64,000 nucleotides of DNA from an uncultured Selenomonadales bacterium (GCA_946407095.1 CAMJMR010000004.1:1-64000); one strand, 5' to 3'. Numbered from the stretch's first letter, positions 43,265 to 52,291 are shown. Translations and numbers: made by a program. The notes: generated from the sequence alone by a model not told the origin.

Positions 43265-43537
43265 TCATTTGTTTTCGTCGAGCAGCTGTAAAAGTTCGTC
43301 GTAGTCCTTCTTGAGCTGCATATAGTCTTCGGCGATTTTCAAAGCCGCCAATACCGCTATCCGACTGCCCGCGAATGTCCGCGTGCTCTGCGAAATGCTT
43401 TTCATCGTCGAATCGACCATGCGCACCAACTTCGCCAAGCCGTCGGGGTCTTCGGTGCGCAAGCGATACACCTCGCCGAAAATTTCTACCTCGACGCGCC
43501 GCATTTCGCCGACGGGTTTGGTTTCCTTCAACGCCAT
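43265..43537 (-). CDS. zapA: cell division protein ZapA
   Basis: The 90-residue protein has the ZapA pattern: a beta-strand start (RRVEVEIFGEVYRLRTED), LAKLVRMVDSTMKSI, then an ALKIAEDYMQLKKDYDELLQLL coiled coil. It bundles FtsZ filaments. It follows pheT by four bases, the order usual in Firmicutes. Confidence 0.88.
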   Translation of the reverse strand: MALKETKPVGEMRRVEVEIFGEVYRLRTEDPDGLAKLVRMVDSTMKSISQSTRTFAGSRIAVLAALKIAEDYMQLKKDYDELLQLLDENK

Positions 43538-43541
43538 AAAC

Positions 43542-46232
43542 TCAACTCCTCAACGTCGCGCCGAAGTCCTTTTCCACCGCCGCCAAGATGTTCGCAAAGG
43601 CCGCGTCAGCCTCCTCGTCCTTGAGCGTCCGCTCGTTCGAGCGAAACTCTATCGCGAAGGCCAACGACTTTTTGTCGGCGGAAATGCGCTCGCCCGTGTA
43701 CACGTCGAACAACGTCACGCCCTTGAAGAATTGCCCGCCGCTTTTGGCGATAACCTTTTCGACTTCGCCCGCCGCCGTGTCGTGACTTACCAAAATCGCC
43801 AAGTCGCGGCTTATCGACGGATATTTCGGCAGGCTCTCAAGGCTGAACTTTTTCGCGGCAAAGCGGTGCAAAGTCTCGACTTCCGCCTCGAAGACGTAAA
43901 TTTTCTTCCGAATGCCCAACGCCACGGCAACGGCGGGATGCACTTCGCCGACCGTAACCAACACGTCACGACCTTTTTTGAAGACGGCGGTCTTGCCGGG
44001 GTGCAAGGCGTAATGCTCGCCCGCCTCGACGACGTAATTGCCAATCGACAAGCCCGCCAACAGCTCCTCGACAATGCCTTTCGCGTCGTAGAAGTCAATC
44101 TGCGCGGCGTCCTGCGACCAACCTTTGGGCTCGCGGCGACCCATAAGCAGTCCGACAACCTGTTGACGTTCAAGCGGCTGTTCGGTCACGGGCAAGGCTT
44201 TCGGCAAAAATACGGGCGCGACCTCGAACAGGCGGACGTCCTCGTTTTTGCGGCTGAAGTTGCGGGCGGCGTTCTCGAATATCGAAGCCAACAGCGTCGT
44301 CCGAAGCAGCGGAGCCACATCCGTCAGCGGATTCATTATCGGCACGGCGCAGCGCAGTTCCGAATCGGCGGGCACGCGCATCTTGTCAAGCATCGCCTCG
44401 CTCGTGAACGCGAACGACAATTCCTCGCACAGCCCCAGGCTCGACAAGATTGCTTTGATTCGGTCAATGAAAACCTGCGCGGGCGACTGCCGCCCTTGCT
44501 GATTGCCTTTCGGAAGCGTCGACGGAATTTTATCGAAGCCGTAAACGCGCGCGACCTCCTCCGACAAATCATCGGGCAAGCGGACGTCGTTGCGCCAATC
44601 GGGGACGGTTGCCTCGTAAGCCGAAGAAAGTTTTATGTCGACGGACTTAACCATATCGCCGACTGCCGCGCTGATATTCTGAACAAAATCGTCGACGCCC
44701 GTCTTTTGCGCCACGTCGTTAGCCTTCGCGCCCGCGTTCTTGAACAGGTTGCCGAACGTCGCGCCGATATTGCCGATAAAGTTTTCGACGTTGGACTTCT
44801 TGCCGATTTCGCGCGCCGCCTTGCTGAAATTTTTCGTGGCGGAGGCAACTTTATCGACGACCTCGTCGGTCATTTCCTCGACTTTGTTAACAGGGTCAAT
44901 CGCGAAGCCCAAAGCCTCAAGCACGTCGACGATTTCCGAATCGCTGTAGCTTGTGCCCAATCTTGAATTAATCTGCGCGGTCGTGAATTTGATTTTGATT
45001 TCGGGCTTTTGAACGGGGTAAACGTCGACGACGCCTTTGCAAACTTTGCACGCCCCCATTTCCTGCAAAAGTTGGGCGACACGGTCAAGAGCGGCGACGG
45101 TGCCGTTGACATTGGTGCCGCGCTCGAATCGTCCGCTTGCCTCGGTGTGAATGCCCACAGCCCGACTTGTCCGACGAATCGACGCCGAATTGAAGCACGC
45201 CGCCTCAAGGATGACGGTTTTGGTTGATTCGGTTATCTCGCTCTCGAAGCCGCCCATTATGCCCGCAAGCCCCGCCGCGTTTTCGGCATCGGCAATGACA
45301 AGTTCGCCGCCCTTGGCAAGCCTGTTGGTGTCGTCCAGCGTGTGAAGGGGTTCGCCTTCGACGGCACGCCGCGCAGTTAAGCTGTGTCCGACAACTTTGT
45401 CGAAGTCGTAAGCGTGAAGCGGTTGCCCCAGCTCCAGCATGACGAAGTTGGTCACGTCGACGACGTTGTTAATCGCCCGCATGCCCGCGCCTTCCAGCCG
45501 TTTAACCATCCATTCGGGCGACGGCGCAAGTTTGACATTGGTCAGCACCCGCGCGGAAAATCTTGAGCACAAGTCGGGCGCGTCGATACCGATTTTAACC
45601 AGCGCGGAAGCCTCGCTCGCATCGTCCTCGTCGACCGTAATTTCGGGCAACCGCGCAGATTTTTTGGTAAGGACGGCAAGCTCGCGCACCAAGCCCACGA
45701 CGCTGAAACAATCGCCGCGATTCGCCGTAAGTTCAAACTCCAGAATGTCATCGTCAAGCCCCAACACTTCGGCGGCGGGCAAGCCGACGGGCGTATCTTC
45801 GGGCAAAATGTAAATGCCGACCTTCTGCTCTTCGGGCAAGTTGTCGATTTCAAGCTTAAGCTCGTCAGCCGAACACAACATGCCGTTCGACGCGACGCCG
45901 CGCATTTTGCCCTTGGAAATTTTCTGTCCGTTGGGCAAATGGGCACCGACCAGCGCGACGGGTACGACTTGCCCCTGTGCGACGTTCGGCGCGCCCGTCA
46001 CCACTTGCAAAAGATTTTCCTCGCCGACGTTCATTTGACAAACCTGCAGGTGGTCAGAGTCGGGATGCGCCTTAAGCTCTTCAATGCGACCCGTCACGAC
46101 CTTTTCGAGCCCTTCGCCGGCGTGAATCACGTTTTCGACGGGGATGCCCGCCAATGTGAATCGCTCCGCCAATTCGTCCGCCGTCAAATCTATGTCAATG
46201 TAATCTTTCAGCCACTTGGTAGAAACTTGCAT
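43542..46232 (-). CDS. pheT: phenylalanyl-tRNA synthetase beta subunit, with a large insertion
   Basis: The protein has 896 residues against a usual 790-820. The order is normal: an N-terminal tRNA-binding-like domain (VVTGRIEELKAHPDSDHLQVC), the editing B3/B4 domain, B5, the catalytic-like core (RIKAILSSLGLCEELSF) and the C-terminal anticodon-binding domain (YPSISRDLAILV). Inside B5, between LEALGFAIDP and YEATVPDWRND, about 88 extra residues appear (448-537). They are rich in Ala, Lys, Asn and Val and look amphipathic-helical (VVDKVASATKNF, NIGATFGNLFKNAGAKA). The reading frame is intact. It pairs with PheS to charge tRNA-Phe. Confidence 0.93.
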   Translation of the reverse strand: MQVSTKWLKDYIDIDLTADELAERFTLAGIPVENVIHAGEGLEKVVTGRIEELKAHPDSDHLQVCQMNVGEENLLQVVTGAPNVAQGQVVPVALVGAHLPNGQKISKGKMRGVASNGMLCSADELKLEIDNLPEEQKVGIYILPEDTPVGLPAAEVLGLDDDILEFELTANRGDCFSVVGLVRELAVLTKKSARLPEITVDEDDASEASALVKIGIDAPDLCSRFSARVLTNVKLAPSPEWMVKRLEGAGMRAINNVVDVTNFVMLELGQPLHAYDFDKVVGHSLTARRAVEGEPLHTLDDTNRLAKGGELVIADAENAAGLAGIMGGFESEITESTKTVILEAACFNSASIRRTSRAVGIHTEASGRFERGTNVNGTVAALDRVAQLLQEMGACKVCKGVVDVYPVQKPEIKIKFTTAQINSRLGTSYSDSEIVDVLEALGFAIDPVNKVEEMTDEVVDKVASATKNFSKAAREIGKKSNVENFIGNIGATFGNLFKNAGAKANDVAQKTGVDDFVQNISAAVGDMVKSVDIKLSSAYEATVPDWRNDVRLPDDLSEEVARVYGFDKIPSTLPKGNQQGRQSPAQVFIDRIKAILSSLGLCEELSFAFTSEAMLDKMRVPADSELRCAVPIMNPLTDVAPLLRTTLLASIFENAARNFSRKNEDVRLFEVAPVFLPKALPVTEQPLERQQVVGLLMGRREPKGWSQDAAQIDFYDAKGIVEELLAGLSIGNYVVEAGEHYALHPGKTAVFKKGRDVLVTVGEVHPAVAVALGIRKKIYVFEAEVETLHRFAAKKFSLESLPKYPSISRDLAILVSHDTAAGEVEKVIAKSGGQFFKGVTLFDVYTGERISADKKSLAFAIEFRSNERTLKDEEADAAFANILAAVEKDFGATLRS

Positions 46233-46258
46233 TCAAAAATCTCCCTTCGGTCGATTTT

Positions 46259-46328
46259 AAGGGAAGCAGGGCAGCAGGGAATAAGGGAACCAGACTATTT
46301 CCCTACTTCCCTCATTCCCTGTTTCCCT
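46259..46328. repeat. GGGA-rich palindrome S2
   Basis: Repeated AGGGAA units (GGGAAGCAGGGCAGCAGGGA, then ATAAGGGAA) face repeated TTCCCT units that run into the pheS stop codon. This can form a long imperfect hairpin between pheS and pheT. Confidence 0.55.
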
Positions 46329-47352
46329 AGAACTGTTTCAGGAAACGCACGTCGTTGTCGTAGAGCAAACGCATATCGTCAAGCCCGTAAGTCAGCATCG
46401 CAATGCGCTCAATGCCCATGCCGAACGCGAAGCCGCTGACCTTATCGGGGTCGTAGCCGCTCATCTTCAGCACGTCGGGATGAACCATGCCCGCGCCCAA
46501 AATTTCAAGCCAGCCCGTCCCTTGACAGACCTTGCAGCCTTCGCCGTGACACATCACGCAAGACACGTCGACTTCGGCACTCGGCTCCGTGAAGGGGAAG
46601 AAACTCGGACGCAAACGGATTTTGGTTTTCTCGCCGAAAATTTTCTTGCTGAAGTCCTCAAGCGTGCCCTTCAAGTCGGCGAAGCTTATACCCTTGTCGA
46701 TAACAAGCCCTTCGACCTGCGTGAACATGGGCGAGTGCGACGCGTCGTAATCGTCACGGCGATAGACTCTGCCCGGCGCAATCATGCGAATGGGCTCGTT
46801 GTCCTTGTGCCGCTCCATGGTGCGCGCCTGCACGGGCGACGTCTGCGTCCGAAGCAAAATTTCCTCGGTGATATAAAACGAATCCTGCATATCGCGGGCG
46901 GGGTGGTCTTTCGGCAAGTTGAGTGCCTCGAAGTTGTAATAATCGGTTTCGACTTCGGGGCCTTCCTCGACGCTGTAGCCCATGCTTATGAAAATTTCCT
47001 TCACGCGATTTAGCGTCAACGTCAGCGGGTGCAGGTGTCCTGCGTGGACGCGCCGACCGGGCAACGTCACGTCGATTTTTTCCGACGCCAGCTTTGATTC
47101 AAGCTCCGCCGCCTTGAGCGACGAATTTTTTTTCGCGATAAGCTGTTCAAGTTCGGCGCGCGCCTCGTTGACGACTTTGCCGACAAGCGGACGTTCTTCC
47201 GCCGAAAGTTTGCTCATGCCGCGCAGTAAGCCCGTGAGTTCGCCCTTCTTGCCCAAAAACCGAACGCGCACGTCATCAAGCTCCTTGAGTGTCGACGCCG
47301 CGCCAATCGCCGTGCCTGCACGCAAGCGCAGTTCCTTTATTTGTTGTTCCAT
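46327..47352 (-). CDS. pheS: phenylalanyl-tRNA synthetase alpha subunit
   Basis: From ATG 47352 (seven bases after GGAGG) the protein has 341 residues: an N-terminal coiled coil, then the class II core with motif 1 near [14 protein letters not shown]. The [24 protein letters not shown] block, motif 2 ([21 protein letters not shown]) and motif 3 ([16 protein letters not shown]) follow. It forms the active site of the heterotetramer with PheT. I see no T-box leader: the 100 bases upstream hold only the small-peptide terminator. Confidence 0.96.
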   Translation of the reverse strand: MEQQIKELRLRAGTAIGAASTLKELDDVRVRFLGKKGELTGLLRGMSKLSAEERPLVGKVVNEARAELEQLIAKKNSSLKAAELESKLASEKIDVTLPGRRVHAGHLHPLTLTLNRVKEIFISMGYSVEEGPEVETDYYNFEALNLPKDHPARDMQDSFYITEEILLRTQTSPVQARTMERHKDNEPIRMIAPGRVYRRDDYDASHSPMFTQVEGLVIDKGISFADLKGTLEDFSKKIFGEKTKIRLRPSFFPFTEPSAEVDVSCVMCHGEGCKVCQGTGWLEILGAGMVHPDVLKMSGYDPDKVSGFAFGMGIERIAMLTYGLDDMRLLYDNDVRFLKQF

Positions 47353-47419
47353 CAATAAGCCTCCTTTATGACCTTTAAGCTAACATACGCCGAAAAATAT
47401 TTCAAGGCTTGCCGCAAAC

Positions 47420-47447
47420 AAAAAAGCCCCGACTTTCGCCGAGGCGG
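47420..47447 (-). terminator. terminator of the small peptide gene
   Basis: On the minus strand GCCTCGGC-GAAA-GTCGGGGC forms an eight-pair stem (two G-U) with a GAAA tetraloop, followed by TTTTTTG. It lies just after the 47454 stop. Confidence 0.8.
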
Positions 47448-47453
47448 TTTGTA

Positions 47454-47699
47454 TCAGGTTATTTCAATCGGAATGTCGGGAATCAAACGTTCAAGCCAAC
47501 CGTCCGGTACTTGCTCTGAATAATTGTCTTTGATGTAAGGACACGGCACTATCGTTATTAGCGGGACTTTCAGTTCGCGTTGCGTATTTGTTTTCGGGCG
47601 CGGCGGTATTTTGTCGGCGGGCGGCTCCTTTATCATCGGGATTTGAGTTGCGCCGCAAGCCGTGTCAAGTTGCTCGTCGGTAAGGAATTCGCTCGTCAT
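47454..47699 (-). CDS. small protein with a leader-peptide-like N-terminus
   Basis: From ATG 47699, eight bases after GGAGG, the product has 81 residues. The start, MTSEFLTDEQLDTACGA, resembles the acidic leader of double-glycine-type and other ribosomally made peptides (LTDEQL followed by a small-residue motif). The rest is proline-rich (PPADKIPPRPK) with a second cysteine in VPCPY. It is monocistronic, with its own terminator. No peptidase transporter or modifying enzyme is adjacent; the nearest radical-SAM maturase is 22 kb away. A peptide precursor is one reading and an ordinary small protein another. Confidence 0.55.
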   Translation of the reverse strand: MTSEFLTDEQLDTACGATQIPMIKEPPADKIPPRPKTNTQRELKVPLITIVPCPYIKDNYSEQVPDGWLERLIPDIPIEIT

Positions 47700-47766
47700 G
47701 TCAATCGCCTCCAAAAGTTTTTCTGAAGCTTATACGTTGACGAAGCGCGTTCGTTACGCGGCGAAG

Positions 47767-48711
47767 TCACCAATTTTCAAAGCGGCGACCTTGATTCAAG
47801 GCGCGAATCGAATTCATGTCGGCGTCGGTCAGTTGGAAGTCGAACACGTCAAAATTTTCCGCAATGTGATTCGGATTCGACGAACCTGGAATTACGACGT
47901 AGCCGTCTTGCATTTGCCAACGCAAGATAATCTGCGCGGGCGACTTGGAATATTTTTTCGCAAGCCGCTGAATGGTTTCGTTGCCGAAAATTTTTTTGGT
48001 ATTGCCGCGCCCGCCGAAGGGATACCAACTTTCGACGACCGTGCCGAATTGCGCGACGTAAGCTTGAAGCTCGGCGTTCTGATAGCAGATATGATTTTCG
48101 TTTTGGATGACGGCGGGGACAATCTCGGCGGCGTTGCGTATCCTGTCGAAGTCTCGCGGCGTGTAGTAATTCGATATGCCGATTGAACGAATCTTGCCCG
48201 CTTTGGCCGCGCGCTCCAAGGCGTGATAAACTTCCACGTCATTGTAGCCGGGCTGGTGAATCAGCATCAAGTCGACGTAACCGACATTCAACGCCCGAAT
48301 CGAAGCGTCAATGGCGGCATCGGGTGCGTTGTAGTTGCCGGGCATAATCTTCGACGTGACGAAGACATCCTCGCGCTTGACAATGCCGTCTTGAATCGCT
48401 CGCCTTATGCCCTTGCCGACGCCGACCTCGTTGCCGTAGTAGCGCGCCGTATCAATCAGCCGATAGCCGACCTTGAGCGCGTGACAGACGCAAGCCTCGG
48501 CGGTGTCGTCGTTGAGCGTCCACGTCCCGAAGCCCAAGCGCGGCATTTTGCAGCCGCTGTTGAGCGTCACGTCTTCGATAAAATAATTTTTGTTCACTTG
48601 AGCCGCCTCCTTGGGCGAAGTTTCTGCCGTTGAGTTTTGTGCGCCGCACGCTCCGAACAAATTCACGAACGCCGCGCAGACCATCAGCGAAATAAATTTT
48701 CTTCTGTTCAT
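47767..48711 (-). CDS. aldo/keto reductase with an export signal
   Basis: From ATG 48711 the protein has 314 residues. It opens with MNRRKFISLMVCAAFVNLFGACG, a twin-arginine-like motif and a lipobox-like cysteine, suggesting export as a folded lipoprotein. The AKR barrel follows: MPRLGFGTWTLND, LIDTARYYGNE with catalytic Asp and Tyr, VTSKIMP with Lys, LMLIHQPG with His, and VVIPGSSNPNHI for the cofactor. These enzymes reduce carbonyls with NADPH and are normally cytoplasmic. Export would need a periplasmic cofactor source, so the N-terminus deserves checking. It is a single gene, downstream of repeat R7. Confidence 0.83.
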   Translation of the reverse strand: MNRRKFISLMVCAAFVNLFGACGAQNSTAETSPKEAAQVNKNYFIEDVTLNSGCKMPRLGFGTWTLNDDTAEACVCHALKVGYRLIDTARYYGNEVGVGKGIRRAIQDGIVKREDVFVTSKIMPGNYNAPDAAIDASIRALNVGYVDLMLIHQPGYNDVEVYHALERAAKAGKIRSIGISNYYTPRDFDRIRNAAEIVPAVIQNENHICYQNAELQAYVAQFGTVVESWYPFGGRGNTKKIFGNETIQRLAKKYSKSPAQIILRWQMQDGYVVIPGSSNPNHIAENFDVFDFQLTDADMNSIRALNQGRRFENW

Positions 48712-48741
48712 GATTTTACCTCGCACAATTGATTTTTGACG

Positions 48742-48962
48742 CCGCGAAGTTTGAGGCCGCCATGGATGGCGGCCGCCGGCAACAGAAACAGGGATGTTTC
48801 TTTGCCGGCACAGCACATTTCGGTTAGCGCGGACATTGCGTCGGTGGTCGGTATCCGCCCCACGCGCAGTGGTGGGTTTCTTTGCTACTTTCTTTGACCA
48901 GACAAAGAAAGTAGATGCTAAACGACGAATCGAAGGAACGATTTCATTTACCAACAGTCACT
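48742..48962 (-). repeat. dispersed structured repeat, copy R7
   Basis: It has hairpin 1 (GGCCGCC/GGCGGCC), hairpin 2 identical to R2 and R3, hairpin 3 (CTACTTTCTTTG/CAAAGAAAGTAG) and a TTTACCAACAGTCAC end. It fills most of the 272-base gap between larB and the aldo/keto reductase gene. Confidence 0.85.
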
Positions 48963-48983
48963 AGTTTCGTCAATTTAAAAGCG

Positions 48984-49748
48984 TTACCTCATGCGATTGA
49001 TTTTCGACGCAAGCACACCCGCTCCGAAGCCGTTATCGATATTGACGACGCCGACGCCCGCCGCGCAGGTGTTCAACATCGCCAAAAGAGCGGCAAGCCC
49101 TTGGAAGGACGCGCCGTAGCCGACGCTGGTTGGCACCGCAATGACGGGACGATTGGTCAGCCCGCCGACGACGCTCGCCAAAGCACCCTCCATGCCCGCC
49201 ACGACGATTATCACGTTCGCGGCAACAATCTCGTCCATGTGCGCGAAGAGTCTGTGAATGCCCGCCACTCCGCAATCGTAGCACGTCGAAACGGCATTGC
49301 CCCAAAGATAAGCGGTAAGTCTCGCCTCCTCGGCAACGGGCACGTCACTTGTCCCCGCCGTCACGATTAAAATTTTCCGCCGCTCGTCGCGTTCAAGCGT
49401 TTTGTCTCGGTCGACGTAAATAATACGCGCCGCCTCATCGAAGACAGCCTCAGGCACCTCGCCGCGCAGATAGTCGAATTGTTCACGGCTCGCCCGACTC
49501 GCGATTAAATTGCCCGCGCTCCGCTCGTACAGGTTCTTGAAAATGATTTTGAGCTGTTCCTTAGTCTTGCCGGGCGCGTAGACGACTTCGGGGAAACCTT
49601 GGCGCAGCTCGCGGCCGTGGTCTATGTTGGCGAAGCCGAAACTTTCCGTCGCCAAAGAAAAATTTTTCACCTCGGTAAGAATTTTATCTTCGGACACGTC
49701 GCCCGCCTTGTAGCCGCGCAACAGTTCAAGCAAAATTTTTTCAGTCAA
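48984..49748 (-). CDS. larB: nickel-pincer cofactor biosynthesis protein LarB
   Basis: The protein has 254 residues from TTG 49748 (six bases after GAGGTG); a GTG three codons earlier is equally possible. It shows a short helical start, FANIDHGRELRQGFPEVVYAPGKT, the PurE-like core ILIVTAGTSDVPVAEEA, and the glycine-rich end GMEGALASVVGGLTNRPVIAVPTSVGYG. LarB carboxylates and hydrolyses nicotinic acid adenine dinucleotide to begin the lactate-racemase cofactor. The partner genes larC and larE and the racemase larA are not in the window. It is flanked by repeats R7 and R8. Confidence 0.9.
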   Translation of the reverse strand: MTEKILLELLRGYKAGDVSEDKILTEVKNFSLATESFGFANIDHGRELRQGFPEVVYAPGKTKEQLKIIFKNLYERSAGNLIASRASREQFDYLRGEVPEAVFDEAARIIYVDRDKTLERDERRKILIVTAGTSDVPVAEEARLTAYLWGNAVSTCYDCGVAGIHRLFAHMDEIVAANVIIVVAGMEGALASVVGGLTNRPVIAVPTSVGYGASFQGLAALLAMLNTCAAGVGVVNIDNGFGAGVLASKINRMR

Positions 49749-49819
49749 AGCGTTCACCTCGCGCCAAAGAATAAACCATAAAGCGCGCTTTAAGTCAAAT
49801 TGGAGGCTGCTGGCAAATT

Positions 49820-50030
49820 GTCGGCGTCGAATCAGCGTTTCAATAGATTTTATATTTAATACCAACTTTTCTTTTGCTGCGCCCAAAAGAAAAGTTGCAA
49901 AAGAAAAGGGCGGTACACCGACCGTCGACAAAACGCCCGCGCTACCCGAAGCCGTCTGTGCCGGCAAAAAAACTTCCATGTTTTTGTTGCCGGCGGCGCG
50001 CGTCCATGCGCGCCTCGTCCTTTGCAACGT
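49820..50030 (+). repeat. dispersed structured repeat, copy R8 (inverted, diverged)
   Basis: Hairpin 3 is CAACTTTTCTTTTG/CAAAAGAAAAGTTG, hairpin 2 has inner arms AAAAAC/GTTTTT with outer GCCGGCAA/TTGCCGGC, and hairpin 1 is GGCGCGC/GCGCGCC-like. The bases differ from R2 in all three stems, yet pairing is kept. It occupies the gap of about 330 bases between argF and larB; nothing else is evident there. Confidence 0.85.
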
Positions 50031-50091
50031 ATCACTGCAAAAAGAAAAGCTCCGCCGCATTCGACGGGGCTTAAAAATTTTTATCGGACGT

Positions 50092-51021
50092 TCAGCCCAT
50101 TGTCAGAGCCATGATAGCCTTTTGGGTGTGCAGGCGATTTTCCGCCTCGTCGAAGATGACATGGGCGTTGTCCTCCAAAACTTCGTCGGTAATTTCCTCG
50201 CCGCGATAGGCGGGCAGGCAGTGCAGGACGATTACATTTTTGCTCGCGCCGCGCAGAAGGTTTTTGTTGACTTGATAGGGCGCGAAAATTTTCTTGCGCT
50301 CGTCGTGTTCGGCTTCTTGCCCCATGCTCGCCCAAGTGTCCGTCGCGATAATGTCGGCGTCCTTGACAGCCTCGGCGGGGTCTTGCGTCCAAGAAAGTTT
50401 TGCGCCGGTCTCTTCGGCATCGGCAAGCGCGTTCTCGAAAACTTTTGCGTTCGGCTTGTAAACTTCGGGCGTGGCAACCGCAAGCGTCATGCCGACCTTC
50501 GCCGCGCCGTAAAGATAGCTGTTCGTCATGTTGTTGCCGTCGCCGACGTATGCCATTTTCAGCGCGCGGAAATTTTTGCCTTTATGCTCGCGAATCGTCA
50601 GCAAATCGGTCAGCACTTGGCAAGGGTGAAGCAAATCGGTCAAGCCGTTAATAACGGGGATGTCGGCGTATTTGGCAAGCTCCTCAACCTTTGCCTGCTC
50701 GAAAGTGCGAATCATTATGCCGTCAAGGTAGCGCGCCAAGACTCTTGCCGTATCTTTGATTGGCTCGCCGCGACCAAGTTGCAAATCTTTGCTCGAAAGG
50801 AAAAGCCCCGTGCCGCCCAGTTGGAAGATGCCGACCTCGAAGGAAACGCGCGTCCTCGTCGACGATTTTTCAAAAATCATGCCAAGCGTCTTGCCCGCAA
50901 GCAATTTGTGTTCGACGCCAGTTTTCTGCCAAACTTTCAGCTCTGCCGCGAAGTCGATAATCTCGGCGACCTCGTCGGTGCTCAAGTCGTGAATCGAAAG
51001 TAAATCTTTGCCTTTCAACAA
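50092..51021 (-). CDS. argF: ornithine carbamoyltransferase
   Basis: The 309-residue enzyme has the carbamoyl-phosphate motif SSTRTR, HPCQ, the ornithine loop and HCLPAYRGEEI with the catalytic cysteine. It makes citrulline from ornithine and carbamoyl phosphate. I choose TTG 51021, eight bases after GGAGG; an upstream TTG would overlap the previous gene. It is the last gene of the argB-argD run. Confidence 0.95.
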   Translation of the reverse strand: MLKGKDLLSIHDLSTDEVAEIIDFAAELKVWQKTGVEHKLLAGKTLGMIFEKSSTRTRVSFEVGIFQLGGTGLFLSSKDLQLGRGEPIKDTARVLARYLDGIMIRTFEQAKVEELAKYADIPVINGLTDLLHPCQVLTDLLTIREHKGKNFRALKMAYVGDGNNMTNSYLYGAAKVGMTLAVATPEVYKPNAKVFENALADAEETGAKLSWTQDPAEAVKDADIIATDTWASMGQEAEHDERKKIFAPYQVNKNLLRGASKNVIVLHCLPAYRGEEITDEVLEDNAHVIFDEAENRLHTQKAIMALTMG

Positions 51022-51025
51022 AATA

Positions 51026-52291
51026 TCAGCCTCCAATTTTTAAAAGGTCTTGAATATAATCCAGCTCCGCATAATCTTTCCACAAGTTGCTCAAGTGCAT
51101 GACGGTCATAATCTGCGGAAGGATTTGCAACGCGACGGCGCGCAGGTCGTTTACGACGGGATAAGGCAGCCTCAAAAGTTTGGGCAGCTCGCGAAGGAAA
51201 AGCCGTGCGTCCGCCAAATCCATTTTGCTTGCCGACTTCAGAATCGCCATGAGCGCGGCGTTTTCCAAAATTTTCAAACGCTCTTCGTTCGGGAATTTCC
51301 CGCGCAGATATGTGCTTACCGCTCGGCAAGTCAAGAACGTTTCCATTTTGCCCGCGTAAAAATTCGGCGGCACAATCGGCAAAATCATCGGCGACAAATT
51401 TTTTGCCAGCGCGCTCAATAGTCTTTCGTCGGTGTGGGATTTATCGGGCGGCCGGTAAACTTTCGCACGCTCGTCACGATATTTCAAAATGCCGTCGTCG
51501 AATTCCTCATTGCAGTTATGAAAATTGTCGGGCGTTTTGGAATAACGACTGTTCGGACGATCTGCTTTTCCGCGATCCACTTTCTTTTCGTACTCTTCCC
51601 GTGATTTTTTAAAATAATGATTGATGACAATCTTATCGGCAGTAACAGGTATGTTAAAATACGACGGAACTATTTTGCCGTTTTCGTTGACGGAACATTT
51701 TCCTTCAAAAAGATTCGGGAAGTGAGCATTGGCCACAGAAATCATTCGGGGATTGGAAATTGTCTTGACATGCGGGTTGCCGCCGACGGGCTGAGAATGC
51801 AGCATGAAGTACCAATCTTTTGGAGCACGGCGCGTGAATCGTTCCAGCACGCCACGCGAATAATCCGCCTTTTCTTGCCCGTTGGAGCCGAAGATTTGCC
51901 AATTAATTCCCAAGCCTGCCGCATTCGGGTCTTGGGATAAAATTTCGTCGACGACTTCAACAATGCCCGCTTGATTAATTTTGGGATGAATGAATTCGTC
52001 GCAGTCGATGAACGCCATGTAGCGGCTTTGGAATTTAAACCGCTTGACGGCGTCGTTATAGACGAGCATTTGCATGACTTTGCCGGGTAGAGGAAAGTAA
52101 TCGACGAGACCCGCTTCGACGTATGGCTTGATGACTTCGGCTTGATTGTCGGGGCTTTCGTTGTCGTAAAGGTAAAAATGATCAACGCCCGCCAATAAGT
52201 GATAATCAATCCATTCCTTGAGATAGTGCCCTTCGTTTTTGAGGATGGCGACAATCGACAAGTCGTGCAGGAACAAATCTTTATCGACCAT
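51026..52291 (-). CDS. glycosyltransferase family 92-like protein
   Basis: The 421-residue protein has the GT-A features of the GT92/DUF23-type family: VAILKNEGHYLKEWIDYHLL, GVDHFYLYDNESPDN and the metal-binding FIDCDEFIHP (DxD). NAHFPNLFEGKC and NHYFKKSREEYEKK follow in the second half, and the last 130 residues are helical. The sugar and acceptor are unknown. It sits between argD and argF with three- and four-base gaps and so is co-transcribed with arginine genes, an unexpected neighbour. Confidence 0.82.
   Translation of the reverse strand: MVDKDLFLHDLSIVAILKNEGHYLKEWIDYHLLAGVDHFYLYDNESPDNQAEVIKPYVEAGLVDYFPLPGKVMQMLVYNDAVKRFKFQSRYMAFIDCDEFIHPKINQAGIVEVVDEILSQDPNAAGLGINWQIFGSNGQEKADYSRGVLERFTRRAPKDWYFMLHSQPVGGNPHVKTISNPRMISVANAHFPNLFEGKCSVNENGKIVPSYFNIPVTADKIVINHYFKKSREEYEKKVDRGKADRPNSRYSKTPDNFHNCNEEFDDGILKYRDERAKVYRPPDKSHTDERLLSALAKNLSPMILPIVPPNFYAGKMETFLTCRAVSTYLRGKFPNEERLKILENAALMAILKSASKMDLADARLFLRELPKLLRLPYPVVNDLRAVALQILPQIMTVMHLSNLWKDYAELDYIQDLLKIGG

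Noticed and set aside
47353..47453. T-box leader expected upstream of pheS
   Set aside because: The interval is about 100 bases and holds only the terminator of the small peptide gene; no T-box sequence (TGGNACC-like) is seen.
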